Source: Candidatus Delongbacteria bacterium
GTDB taxonomy: Bacteria; CAIWAD01
Assembly (NCBI GenBank): GCA_020634015.1
Contig: JACKCN010000008.1
Coordinates: forward strand, 1-64,000
DNA: 64,000 nt
Direction of reading: 5' to 3'
Both the position numbers and the translations under genes were made by a program. Positions 43,930 to 52,828 of this stretch are shown one piece after another (within the stretch, counting starts at the first letter, position 1; each line of letters begins with the position of its first letter). The notes below the pieces were generated by a model that ran no database searches, had not been told where the DNA came from, and saw only the letters and a program-made list of their open reading frames with translations.

Positions 43930-45204
43930 ATGACAGGACCCACCCGGCTGGCCCTCTGGCTGCTGCTCTGCGCTGCCGCCCGGGCCGCTGAATCCTTGCC
44001 CGCGTCCGAGACTGCCGGACGAGCTGACACCGTGTTGAGTTCCATGGACACCCTCGCGCTGGCCTGGGATCAGCTCGCAGGCCTTGCCTCAACCCATCCC
44101 TCGCTGCTGGCTGCGGAAGCGGCCGTCCGGGAAGCACGTTTCGCCCGGGCCGAGGCTGCGGGCCTGCCCGACCTCTCCGCCGAGGTGCGCCGTTTCAGCG
44201 CGGACCCCCGGGATGGCGGACCCGAGCGACCGGAAACCGAATTGGGACTGGCCCTTTCCCTCGACTGGCTCTGGACTCACTCCGCACGGCGGGATCAGGC
44301 GGAGGCGCTGCATGCTCGCCGCCAGCATGAACAGGCCGGTCTGGGGCGTGAGCTGACCTTCGCTCTGGGCGAGAGCTACTGGAGCCTGGTGCGCGATCAG
44401 GAAATGTCCCGGACCAGCAGCGAACTGGCTCAGCATCTTGAAGACCTGCTGCAGGTCGCGCGCACCCGTGTGCGTCTGGGAGATGCCCGACCGGTGGAAG
44501 CCTCCCAGGTGGAAATCGAAGCGCTCAAGGCCCGTCTGGAAGCGGACGGCTCAGCGGCCCAACTTGAGCTGAGTCGCACGCGTCTGGCCCGCTGGCTGAC
44601 TCCCGCATCCGGCCTGCTGTGGGCGAGTTCGGATCCATTCCGGATCGAGCCGGCCGACGCGCTCCAGGATTCCGGTGATCCGCTGAGTGACAATCCGCGC
44701 CTGCGATCCGCGCAGGCGGATGTCGCGGAACAGGAAGCCACCCGGAAGCTGGAATGGCTGGGCATCCTGCCGCGACTGCAGCTCGAAGGCTCGCTTGAGC
44801 GTGCGGATGATCGACTGGCTCGCGGCATCGGAGTGGGGCTCGAGATTCCCCTGTTCACCCTCAACCGGGCAGGCATTGCGCGAAGCAAGGCGGGCCTGCA
44901 AAGAGCGCGCGCCGAATTGCAGGCGGAACGGCGCCGACTGGACGACGAGCTGGATACCGCCCGTTCCAACTTCCACTCCTCACAGGCACAGGCCGAATCC
45001 TGGCGGAAGCAGATCCTGCCCCGGGCCGAAGAAGCGGCGCTGGTGATGGAGCACACCTGGCAACTGGGAGAAACCGGCTTGCTGGAACTGATCGACGCCC
45101 AGCGTACCCTGGCGGAAACGAAGCGTGAAGCCATTCGGGTCTTCCACCAGGCACACCTTGACCGGCTGCGTCTGCAGCTGCTTCTCGAGAAGGAGAGCCA
45201 CTGA
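43930..45204 (+). CDS. Outer-membrane efflux protein, TolC/CusC family
   Basis: A 424-residue protein with a signal peptide and the two repeated helical-hairpin halves of OEP proteins. The pattern includes NPRLRSAQADVAEQEATRKLEWLGILPRL-type helices, IGVGLEIPLFTLNRAGIARSKAGLQRARAEL and the late LGETGLLELIDAQRTL. It would form the trimeric outer-membrane duct. It overlaps the adaptor gene by one base and belongs to the same operon as the RND pump. Confidence 0.93.
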   Translation: MTGPTRLALWLLLCAAARAAESLPASETAGRADTVLSSMDTLALAWDQLAGLASTHPSLLAAEAAVREARFARAEAAGLPDLSAEVRRFSADPRDGGPERPETELGLALSLDWLWTHSARRDQAEALHARRQHEQAGLGRELTFALGESYWSLVRDQEMSRTSSELAQHLEDLLQVARTRVRLGDARPVEASQVEIEALKARLEADGSAAQLELSRTRLARWLTPASGLLWASSDPFRIEPADALQDSGDPLSDNPRLRSAQADVAEQEATRKLEWLGILPRLQLEGSLERADDRLARGIGVGLEIPLFTLNRAGIARSKAGLQRARAELQAERRRLDDELDTARSNFHSSQAQAESWRKQILPRAEEAALVMEHTWQLGETGLLELIDAQRTLAETKREAIRVFHQAHLDRLRLQLLLEKESH

Positions 45205-46634
45205 TGTATAAACGAATTCTTGTCCCTGGTCTGTTGGCGCTGGGCTTGCTCTGTGCAGCCTGCGGTGACCGTTCAGCAGACGATGTGTCCGGAGTGGAGA
45301 CCGCTCACGATCACGCGGCACATGACACCGATGTCGCAGAGGGCGTTGGACATGATGACCACGCGGGCCACGATCACGCGGCTCATGCCGACGCCGGGAT
45401 CTCCTCCGATGAAGGACACGACGCCCACGACGACCATGCGGGCCACGACCATGGTGCGGAGGAAGGCTCCGACCTGGACCGGCCGCTGGAAGAGCTTTTC
45501 GCCGCGGAGTGCGAGCACGCCATCAAGACCTGGCAGTGCGACGAATGCCGCTATGAAGTGGGCGTGGTGCGCGCCCCCGAAGAATTGTTCGAGCAGGGAC
45601 TGCTGAAGATGGCGACGGTGGAATCCCGGGCCGTCGAGCTGCCGACCCGCCTGACCGGTGAAATCGTCTTTGATGAAGAACGGGTCAGCCACCTCGCCTC
45701 GACGGTTCCCGGTGTGATCCGCAAGGTTCACGTCTCCCTCGGTGATCGAGTGAGCAAGGGCCAGATTCTGCTCGAGCTTGAGAGTGCCGAAGCCGGTGAG
45801 GCCCGCGAAGCCTGGCTGGAAGCGGAAGCCGAGCTTGCCCTGGCGACCCGCGACCACGAGCGGATGCAGGAAATGCACAGCCAGAAGATCAGCTCGGAAA
45901 AGGAGTACCTGCGGGCGCAGCAGACTCTTGAGTCTGCCCGGATTCGGGTGGACACGGCGCTCAGCCGCCTGAGCTGGATGGGGCTGAATCCCGAAGACTC
46001 GCGCACACCCGATGGCAGCGGCCAGCAGGGGCGTGTGGTATTGCGGGCTCCCGCAGACGGCACGGTGCTGACGATGCACGCGGTGCCGGGCGAGACGACT
46101 CACCCCGAGGAAGCCCTGGCGACCGTGGGTGACAACCGTGTGCTCTGGGTCTGGTGTGATCTGTACGAGCGCGACATCTCCGCGTTTCTGGGACCCGACC
46201 GCGAAAAGACGAAGAGTGCGCGGGTTTCGGTGAAGGCCTGGCCCGGGATGGAGTTTCCCGGCACGGTGGACTTCGTCAGTCCCTCGATGGACCCGGTCAC
46301 GCGCACGGCCAAGCTGCGGGTGGCCGTGGACAACCCGGATGGCCGCCTGATGGCCGGCATGTTCGCGAGCGTCAAGGTCGGTCTGCCCGGCAGCAGCTCG
46401 GTGGCCACCCTGCCGCAGGTGGCGATCTGCGAGGATGAGGGCCGGGCCTTCGTCTTCGTGCCACACGACAAGGACCACTTCGTGCGCCGTCCCGTCACCA
46501 CGGGGCGTGCCTGGGGAGACCGCGTGGAGCTGCTGGAGGTGCCCACCGGCCTGGATGCCGTGGTGGCCGAGGGCGCGTTCCTGCTCAAATCCGACGTGCT
46601 GCGCTCGAAAATGGGCGCGGGCTGCGCCGACTAG
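45204..46634 (+). CDS. RND efflux periplasmic adaptor (CusB/CzcB-like) with His-rich leader
   Basis: A 476-residue membrane-fusion protein, probably a lipoprotein (LCAAC, C20). Residues 35-83 contain 13 histidines in HDH/HDDHAGHDH repeats. A Cys pair follows (WQCDECRY, 112-115), similar to the heavy-metal-binding domain of CusB-type adaptors. The barrel-sandwich and helical hairpin are recognisable (VPGVIRKVHVSLGDRVSKGQ, LRAPADGTVLTMHAVPGET). It links the RND pump to the outer-membrane duct. The His region may buffer or hand over metal ions such as Cu, Zn or Co. Confidence 0.93.
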   Translation: MYKRILVPGLLALGLLCAACGDRSADDVSGVETAHDHAAHDTDVAEGVGHDDHAGHDHAAHADAGISSDEGHDAHDDHAGHDHGAEEGSDLDRPLEELFAAECEHAIKTWQCDECRYEVGVVRAPEELFEQGLLKMATVESRAVELPTRLTGEIVFDEERVSHLASTVPGVIRKVHVSLGDRVSKGQILLELESAEAGEAREAWLEAEAELALATRDHERMQEMHSQKISSEKEYLRAQQTLESARIRVDTALSRLSWMGLNPEDSRTPDGSGQQGRVVLRAPADGTVLTMHAVPGETTHPEEALATVGDNRVLWVWCDLYERDISAFLGPDREKTKSARVSVKAWPGMEFPGTVDFVSPSMDPVTRTAKLRVAVDNPDGRLMAGMFASVKVGLPGSSSVATLPQVAICEDEGRAFVFVPHDKDHFVRRPVTTGRAWGDRVELLEVPTGLDAVVAEGAFLLKSDVLRSKMGAGCAD

Positions 46635-46643
46635 GGGGTTTTC

Positions 46644-49600
46644 ATGCGATTCTTTTCATGGCTGCTGCACAACCGCCTGCTGGTTGTGCTGTGCGCCTGT
46701 GTGATGCTGGTGGCGGGCGTGATTGCCTGGCGCAATCTCCCCATCGATGCCTTTCCCGATGTGACCAATACCCAGGTGATGATCCTGAGCCAGGCTCCCG
46801 GACTGGCGGCTACCGACGTGGAAGACCGGATCAGCTATCCGGTTGAACAGGTGATGCGCGGCCTGCCCCATGTGATCCAGGTGCGCTCGCTGTCCAAGGC
46901 CGGGCTGTCCCAGGTGGTGGTGATTTTCGAAGACGGCACCGACACCTACTGGACACGCCAGCAGGTTTTCGAGCGCCTCTCCGTGGTCCGCGAGCAGTTG
47001 CCCCCGGGTGTCGAGCCCGAGCTGGGGCCCATCAGTACCGGGCTGGGCGAGATCTTTCAGTACACGCTGGACAGTGACGCGGCCGATCCGATGGAATTGC
47101 GCACGATCCAGGACTGGCTGGTGGCGCCGCTGCTCAAGCCGATTCCCGGGGTGAACGAGGTCAACAGTTTTGGCGGCCTGGTGCGCCAGGTGCAGGTGCT
47201 GGTCTCGCCCGATCTGCTGCTGAAATACGGGCTGACTCTGGAAGACGTGGCCGAGGCTCTCGAGGCCAACAACGCCAACGCGGGCGGTGGGGTGGTCGTG
47301 CAGGGCTGGGAGCAAGTCCATCTGCGCGGCGTGGGTCTGCTGGAAGGCCCCGGTGATGTGGAGAACGTGGTGCTGCGCGCCAGCGACGGAACCCCGCTGC
47401 GGGTGGGCGACATCGCCGAGGTCGTGATCGGGGCCGAAACCCGTCAGGGCGCGGTCACCCGCGACGGACACGGCGAGGCGGTGGCGGGCATGATCATCAT
47501 GCTCAAGGGCGAGAATGCCAAGGAAGTGGTGGGCCGGGTCAAGCAGGCGATTGGCCGGATCCAGCAGACCCTTCCCGAAGGCACGCAGCTGAATGTGTTC
47601 TACGATCGCACCACCCTGATCGAGGCCTGCATCCGCACGGTGCAGAATGCCCTGCTCGAGGGCGCGGTCTTCGTGATCCTGGTGCTGTTCCTCTTTCTGC
47701 GGGACCTGCGCTCGGCACTGATCGTGGTGCTGTCGCTGCCGCTGACCTTCCTGGCCAGTTTCATCGTGATGGGCTGGACGGGTCTCAGCAGCAACCTGAT
47801 GAGCCTGGGCGGACTGGCCTTCTCGGTGGGCATGGTCGTGGATGCCTCGATCGTGGTGGTGGAAAACGTGAGACGCCATCTGGCCCACGCGCTGCCGGAC
47901 ATGCCCCGGAGGGAGGTCGTGGTGCGCGCCGTGAGGGAAGTGGCCAGCCCCGTGACCTTCTCGGTGCTGATCGTGGCCATTATCCTGGTGCCTCTGTATA
48001 CGCTGCAGGGCATCGAAGGCAAGATGTTCGCGCCGCTGGCGTCCACCATGCTGATCGCCTTGCTGGTGTCGCTGGGCGTGGCCTTCACCATCATTCCAGC
48101 GCTCTCCGAGCTGCTGTTGAAACGCGGTCCTGAGCGTGAGTTCGGTTTCATGAAGGCCCTGCACGCGGGCTACCTGCGCCTGCTGGAGCGTGCGCTGGCC
48201 CGGCCGCGCACCACAATGGCACTCTCGCTGGCCACCCTGGTGCTCGCCCTGGGCCTGTTGCCCCGGATCGGCACCGAGTTCATGCCGCCGCTGGATGAAG
48301 GCGCGATCGCGATCAACATCGTGCGGCTGCCCAATGCCTCGCTGGAAGGGGCCGTCAAGGTGTCCACTCTGATCGAGAAGCGCCTGGCGGTCTACCCCGA
48401 AGTGGAGTCCGTGATCAGCAAGAATGGTCGCGCCGAGATATCCGAAGACCCGATGGGCCCCGAGCAGACCGATGTGATCATCATGCTCAAACCGCATCGC
48501 GAATGGAGCATGGGCCGCAGCAAGGCTGAGTTGGTGGAAGTGATGCAGCGTGATCTGGCCGGAATTCCCGGGATGCGTTACTCGTTCTCCCAGCCGATCG
48601 CCCTGCGGGTGAACGAGCTGATCTCGGGCGTGAAGAGCGATCTGGCGGTCAAGGTCTTCGGGCCCGATCTGGAACTGCTGAAGGAATTCGCCGACCAGGC
48701 GGCCGCCGTGCTCTCGAGCATCGAAGGCGCCAGCGACGTGAAGGTGGAGCAGATTTCAGGCATGGAACAACTGGACGTGCGCATCGATCGCGCCGCGGCC
48801 GCCCGTCATGGCATCCGGATTGCCGAGATCAATTCCACCATCGAACTGGCCGTGGCCGGCCGTCAGGCCACCACCCTGATCGAGCAGCAGCGCCGCACCG
48901 CGGTGGTGGTGCGTTATCCCGAAGCCAGCCGCAGCAGCCAGGCCGAGCTGGAGAACCTGCTGGTGGCGGCCCCCGGTGGCGAGCGGGTTCCGCTGGCCCA
49001 GCTGGCCACCTTCGAGCGCGTGGAAACCCCCATGCAGATCAGCCGGGAGAACGGCATGCGCCGGGTCGTGGCCGAAACCAACGTGCGCGGGCGGGATCTG
49101 GGCTCTTTCGTCGCCGAGGTTCAGCAGGGCATGCAACCCCTGATCGCGGCCTTGCCCAGTGGGTATCACCTGGAGTACGGCGGCCAGTTCGAGAACCAGC
49201 AGCGCGCCATGCGCCAGTTGTCGCTGGTGGTGCCGGTGGCTCTGCTGCTGATCCTGGTGCTGCTTTATCTGGCCCTGGGCTCGGTCGGCAGTTCGTTGCT
49301 GGTGCTGCTCAACCTGCCCTTCGCGCTGGTGGGAGGCGTGATCGCGGTGGTACTGTTCCAGATGCCGCTCTCCGTCTCGGCGGCCGTGGCCTTCATCGTG
49401 CTGCTGGGAGTGGCCGTGCAGAACGGAGTCGTGCTGGTGGCCTTCTTCCGCCAATTGCGCGAGCGCGGCGAGACCGTGGAGAACACCATCCGCATCGGCT
49501 GCGATCTGCGCTTTCGCCCCTTGTTGATGACGGCGCTCTCCAGTTTCATCGGCCACCTGCCCATGCTCTATGCCGCCGGATCGGGGGCCGACATCCAGAA

Positions 49601-49721
49601 GCCCTTGGCCGTGGTGGTGATGGGCGGACTGGTCACTTCCACCTTGCTCACCCTGATCGTTCTGCCCACCTTGTACCTGTCCGCACATCGCTGGAGAAAC
49701 CGGGGCCGCATGCCGGCCTGA
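46644..49721 (+). CDS. Heavy-metal RND efflux pump (CusA/CzcA family)
   Basis: A 1025-residue HME-RND transporter with twelve membrane helices. The start (WRNLPIDAFPDVTNTQV, then LAATDVEDRISYPVEQVM) is the CzcA/CusA pattern. Helix 4 has FSVGMVVDASIVVVENV, with the acidic residue used for proton relay. It exports metal cations from periplasm or cytoplasm through the CusB-like and TolC-like partners encoded just upstream. Metal specificity (Cu/Ag against Co/Zn/Cd) cannot be set confidently by eye. It ends the operon. Confidence 0.96.
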   Translation: MRFFSWLLHNRLLVVLCACVMLVAGVIAWRNLPIDAFPDVTNTQVMILSQAPGLAATDVEDRISYPVEQVMRGLPHVIQVRSLSKAGLSQVVVIFEDGTDTYWTRQQVFERLSVVREQLPPGVEPELGPISTGLGEIFQYTLDSDAADPMELRTIQDWLVAPLLKPIPGVNEVNSFGGLVRQVQVLVSPDLLLKYGLTLEDVAEALEANNANAGGGVVVQGWEQVHLRGVGLLEGPGDVENVVLRASDGTPLRVGDIAEVVIGAETRQGAVTRDGHGEAVAGMIIMLKGENAKEVVGRVKQAIGRIQQTLPEGTQLNVFYDRTTLIEACIRTVQNALLEGAVFVILVLFLFLRDLRSALIVVLSLPLTFLASFIVMGWTGLSSNLMSLGGLAFSVGMVVDASIVVVENVRRHLAHALPDMPRREVVVRAVREVASPVTFSVLIVAIILVPLYTLQGIEGKMFAPLASTMLIALLVSLGVAFTIIPALSELLLKRGPEREFGFMKALHAGYLRLLERALARPRTTMALSLATLVLALGLLPRIGTEFMPPLDEGAIAINIVRLPNASLEGAVKVSTLIEKRLAVYPEVESVISKNGRAEISEDPMGPEQTDVIIMLKPHREWSMGRSKAELVEVMQRDLAGIPGMRYSFSQPIALRVNELISGVKSDLAVKVFGPDLELLKEFADQAAAVLSSIEGASDVKVEQISGMEQLDVRIDRAAAARHGIRIAEINSTIELAVAGRQATTLIEQQRRTAVVVRYPEASRSSQAELENLLVAAPGGERVPLAQLATFERVETPMQISRENGMRRVVAETNVRGRDLGSFVAEVQQGMQPLIAALPSGYHLEYGGQFENQQRAMRQLSLVVPVALLLILVLLYLALGSVGSSLLVLLNLPFALVGGVIAVVLFQMPLSVSAAVAFIVLLGVAVQNGVVLVAFFRQLRERGETVENTIRIGCDLRFRPLLMTALSSFIGHLPMLYAAGSGADIQKPLAVVVMGGLVTSTLLTLIVLPTLYLSAHRWRNRGRMPA

Positions 49722-49757
49722 AACGCAGGACTGGAGGGCCAACTGGCTTCGCATCGA

Positions 49758-50549
49758 TTGCCCGTGGCATTCATTCCCCATGGAGGAGGGCCCTGGCCCT
49801 TCGTTCGCATGCCGGTCTTCCGCCCCGCGGAGGTGGACCCTCTGGCGAGCTTCCTGCGTGTGCTGCCCACGGCCCTGGGAGCGACTCCCCGGGGCATCCT
49901 GGTGGTCTCGGCCCATTGGGAGGAAACGCGACCCACCCTGATGAGCGGCAGCGCTCCACCCCTGTATTACGACTATTTTGGTTTTCCACCCGAGGCCTAC
50001 ACGCTCAGCTGGCCCGCCAAGGGGGATCCACAACTGGCCGCGCAAGTGCGCGAGCTGCTGGACTCCGCCGGGCTGCCCAGCTCTCAGGACCCGGATCGGG
50101 GATACGATCACGGAACCTTCGTGCCGCTCAAGCTGATGTATCCGCAACCCACGATTCCCGTGATTCAATTGTCCCTGCTGAGCGGTCTGGACCCGGCGCG
50201 GCATCTGGCTCTGGGGCGGGCGCTGGCACCACTGCGCGACGAGGGCGTTCTGATTCTGGGCAGCGGCATGAGTTACCACCATCTGCCCAATCTGATGCGT
50301 GGCCGGGGCCAGGCATCGTCCCGGCTGTTTGACGACTGGCTGCAGGAAGCGGTCTGCGGCAGTCCGCCGCGGCGCACGCAGGCACTGCTGAACTGGCAAC
50401 AGGCCCCGGCCGCCCGTGACGCCCATCCTCGCGAAGAGCATTTGCTGCCTCTGCTGGTGGTGGCAGGAGCCGCGGAAGAGGCCCCGGGTCAGCGGATCTT
50501 TCACGGCACTTTCATGGACGCCTGGATTTCCGCCTTCCGCCTGGGCTGA
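49758..50549 (+). CDS. Class III extradiol dioxygenase (LigB/DODA-like)
   Basis: A 263-residue LigB-superfamily protein: FIPHGGGPWPF near the start, VVSAHWEE, and a YDHGTFVPLKLMYP segment supply the usual His and Glu metal ligands. Family members open catechol rings or oxidise DOPA-like substrates; bacterial homologues (YgiD) are poorly characterised. The start is TTG 49758, with GTG 49764 also possible; GGAGGG lies about 20 bases upstream, so initiation is uncertain. It follows the efflux operon by 36 bases but is not obviously related in function. Confidence 0.87.
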   Translation: MPVAFIPHGGGPWPFVRMPVFRPAEVDPLASFLRVLPTALGATPRGILVVSAHWEETRPTLMSGSAPPLYYDYFGFPPEAYTLSWPAKGDPQLAAQVRELLDSAGLPSSQDPDRGYDHGTFVPLKLMYPQPTIPVIQLSLLSGLDPARHLALGRALAPLRDEGVLILGSGMSYHHLPNLMRGRGQASSRLFDDWLQEAVCGSPPRRTQALLNWQQAPAARDAHPREEHLLPLLVVAGAAEEAPGQRIFHGTFMDAWISAFRLG

Positions 50550-50662
50550 ACACGGCACTTGAACAAGCACCCGTGCGGGCGATTCCGTGCGGTGTCACAT
50601 GCAAGGAATCGGGCTGGACTGTCCCACTCGTGGAGTTCGGCAACAACAGGTCAGGAGTCCCG

Positions 50663-51049
50663 ATGAACCCGGTGCTTTCGCCCCTCGAACTGGCCGCCAG
50701 CCTGGATGAGCTCTGGTCGCCGCGCGTGCTGGCCCGGGTGAATGACAGCCTGGTGAAGGTGGCGCGCGTGCAGGGCGAGATCGTCTGGCATACGCACGAA
50801 GGTGAGGACGAACTGTTTCTTGTGCTGCGTGGTCGTCTGGTGATCCAGCTGGACTCGGGTGACGTGGTGCTGGAAGAAGGCGAGATGTTCACGGTGCCGC
50901 GCGGAGTGCGTCATCGGCCGGTGGCCGAGGAGGAATGCCTGCTGCTGCTGGTGGAGCCCGCTACGACCCGCCACACGGGCGAGGTGATCAACGAACGCAC
51001 GCGCAGCCTGGAAGAGCAGATGCGTCCGCTTCCCGGGCCGTCCAGATGA
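50663..51049 (+). CDS. Cupin-domain protein
   Basis: A 128-residue single cupin. The metal-binding motif 1 reads WHTHEGEDELFLVLRG and motif 2 VPRGVRHRPVAEE, so two or three His and one Glu could bind a metal. Similar small cupins (often annotated as mannose-6-phosphate-isomerase-like) have no settled function. The ATG at 50663 has AGGAG five bases upstream. Neighbours give no clear clue. Confidence 0.9.
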   Translation: MNPVLSPLELAASLDELWSPRVLARVNDSLVKVARVQGEIVWHTHEGEDELFLVLRGRLVIQLDSGDVVLEEGEMFTVPRGVRHRPVAEEECLLLLVEPATTRHTGEVINERTRSLEEQMRPLPGPSR

Positions 51050-51071
51050 CTGTGACACGAAAGGAATCCCG

Positions 51072-51848
51072 ATGCTGAATTCGACGCTCGTCAGCTCTTT
51101 CCGCACGCTGCTTCCGGTTCTGGCTCTGCTGGTGGCGGGAGTGTCCGCCCAGGCGGACCCCGATCCCGATGAACTGCTGCCGGTCTGGACCAACCAGGAT
51201 TCGCTGCTCGTGGATCACACCCTGGTGGAGGTCGGACGGCACCCGGAGTTTCGCATCGAAGCCAGCTGGCCCGAGCTGCGCACGCCCGAGCCGCGCGACT
51301 CGCTGTTCGCGCTGGCCGTGGAGGCACTGGCCCACGCGCAGTTGCAGGACTTCCGCTCGCTGCTGCCGCCCGCGCACGAGCCGTCCATCGGGGTGGGCAG
51401 CGCGCTGGACATGGGCTGGTCGGCCACCATGGCCGACAGCACCTGGCTGAGCGTCAAGCTGTTCAGCTATTTCTACTGGGATGGCGCGGCACACGGCATG
51501 ATCGCCAACCGCAGCCTGACCTGGTTGCGGCCCCAGGCCAGAGACCTGGAGCTGGAGCAGTTGTTTCGTCCCGGTACCAGCTGGGACACCGCCATCGGCG
51601 ACTACTGCACACGCGTGCTGCGGGAGCGCCTGGGCGAGATGTTCTTCGATGACCGGCCGCTGACAGCAGACGACTTTCATGCCTGGAACCTGCTGCCCGG
51701 GCTGATGCTGATCACCTTCGACCCCTACCGGGTGGGCCCCTGGGCGGCCGGCGAGCAGGCCGTGGCGATTCCCCTGGACAGTCTGAGCACCCTGCTGGAT
51801 CCCGGCCTGCCGCTGGAGATGAGTTCCCGCTCGGTGATGGAGGAGTAG
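51072..51848 (+). CDS. Exported DUF3298/DUF4163-type protein
   Basis: A 258-residue protein with a signal peptide (ending near VSAQA) and the DUF4163/DUF3298 (RsiV-like) layout: early strand HPEFRIEASWPEL, then SVKLFSYFYWDGAAHGMIANRSLTW, the typical HGM/HP-type motif of DUF3298, and a C-terminal strand with DPYRVGPWAAG. In RsiV this fold binds lysozyme. The role here is unknown. It follows the cupin by 22 bases. Confidence 0.8.
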   Translation: MLNSTLVSSFRTLLPVLALLVAGVSAQADPDPDELLPVWTNQDSLLVDHTLVEVGRHPEFRIEASWPELRTPEPRDSLFALAVEALAHAQLQDFRSLLPPAHEPSIGVGSALDMGWSATMADSTWLSVKLFSYFYWDGAAHGMIANRSLTWLRPQARDLELEQLFRPGTSWDTAIGDYCTRVLRERLGEMFFDDRPLTADDFHAWNLLPGLMLITFDPYRVGPWAAGEQAVAIPLDSLSTLLDPGLPLEMSSRSVMEE

Positions 51849-51854
51849 GCACGA

Positions 51855-52169
51855 ATGGGCGCGTGGCTCACCTTCCGCTGCCCGGACTGCGGCCTGACCG
51901 CGTCCCGTGTGTCCGGAGGCAGGGACATGGGCATGGAGACCGTGGTCGAGACATAGGTCTGCAAGAGTTGCCGGTTGCCTGTGAATGTGGTGATCGGTTT
52001 CCGCGGTGCCACGGGACCTTGTGGTGACCCGAAAAGGGATGCCCGTCTGCAGTGCTGCCCCGGGTGCCGGGGAACGGATCTTGAGCCATGGCCCGAGTCC
52101 CATCCCTGTCCTTGCTGCGGTGGCGGCATGGAGATCGATCCCCGCGGGCCGTCTGCAATCTGGGACTGA
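51855..52169 (+). pseudogene. Zinc-ribbon protein interrupted by an in-frame TAG
   Basis: One reading frame from ATG 51855 to TGA 52167-52169 encodes about 104 residues with four Cys pairs (CPDCG, CKSC, CCPGC, CPCCGG), a multi-ribbon zinc protein starting MGAWLTFRCPDCGL. Codon 34 (51954-51956) is TAG; a single C-to-T change from CAG would explain it. The Cys pattern continues cleanly past the stop, so the loss is recent, or the stop is read through. GGAG lies upstream of the ATG. Confidence 0.75.
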
Positions 52170-52227
52170 GCGCGGCGGATTCTGGCATCGGTGTGACGTC
52201 ATGGACAGGCGGCGCATCCCGGCCCAG

Positions 52228-52370
52228 GACAAGCATTGCAAAACCGAGATCGTGTTGAACCAGCCGATCGTCAGCCCTACCACGGAGGGCTGGATGGTTC
52301 TGGCGACTGGCTGAGTATTGGACACTGGCCCTTCCACTGGCGGTGGCCTCTGGCAGTCTCGCCCAGCGCG
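52228..52370 (+). pseudogene. Fragment of a GNAT gene homologous to 54799-54950
   Basis: The DNA here aligns with the start of the intact acetyltransferase gene at 54832, including about 30 bases before its ATG. Shared words include GACAAGC, ACCGAGAT, TGATCGT/CGATCGT followed by AAGCCC/CAGCCC, and CTGGCCCTT. Translated pieces IVSPTTEG and WLSIGHWPFHWR match IVSPITDD and WLSRKRWPFHRR. The frame is broken by a stop and indels and ends at the IS3 remnant. Confidence 0.7.
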
Positions 52371-52376
52371 GAAAGC

Positions 52377-52654
52377 ACCGCGCAATCCGTGTACGAACCT
52401 CCCATGCGAACTCGTTCGCAACGTGCATCCAGTTCGAGGCAGCGAATCTGGTCCAGTGAGTGCTTGCGCAAGGCATCCAGATCCTTCAGGCGTTTGACAT
52501 CCGAAGCGCACATGCCATCGAACTGGGAGTTTCAGCTGTAGAAGGTCGCCGGACGGATGCCATGTCCCTGGCAAGCATCCGTGGTTGCACGACCTGCCTC
52601 GGCCTCGTTCAGAATGGCAACGATCTGCGTTTCGCTGAAGCGGGGCATTCTCAT
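52377..52654 (-). pseudogene. IS3-family transposase OrfA remnant
   Basis: From the ATG at 52654 on the minus strand the protein starts MRMPRFSETQIVAILNEAEA, continues with the HTH of IS3 OrfA (HGIRPATFYS), then FDGMCASDVKRLKDLDALRK. A TGA at 52532-52534 replaces the conserved Trp of the FYxWK motif. OrfB, with the DDE catalytic domain, is missing. AAAGGAG still precedes the start. It is a dead insertion sequence. Confidence 0.85.
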
Positions 52655-52767
52655 CAGACTCTCCTTTGCTTTGCCAGATTAGGCCGGAGACCTCCTAGAA
52701 TCAATGGACCGGACTTCGGCGTTGGTTACAACACACCTCGATGATGGATTTTAATCAGCATCGCTGT

Positions 52768-52795
52768 GTTAAAATTTGTCGACCAAAATTTTAAC
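52768..52795. promoter_or_regulatory. Inverted repeat upstream of the Fic gene
   Basis: GTTAAAATTT and AAATTTTAAC are perfect complements around an eight-base spacer, about 33 bases before the Fic start. A further half-site (GGTTAAA) lies at about 52807 and a related GATTTTAATC just upstream. It is a likely operator, similar in layout to the palindromes before 10234 and 37134. Confidence 0.68.
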
Positions 52796-52828
52796 TTGCG
52801 TGACATGGTTAAAGAATGGGCATAACTA

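Noticed and set aside
46656..48497. A 613-codon minus-strand frame opposite the RND pump
   Set aside because: Same antisense artefact; the CusA/CzcA gene accounts for the DNA.
51954..51956. TAG as pyrrolysine or another recoded amino acid
   Set aside because: A one-base nonsense change is simpler. The region is full of decayed genes and no recoding signal was seen.
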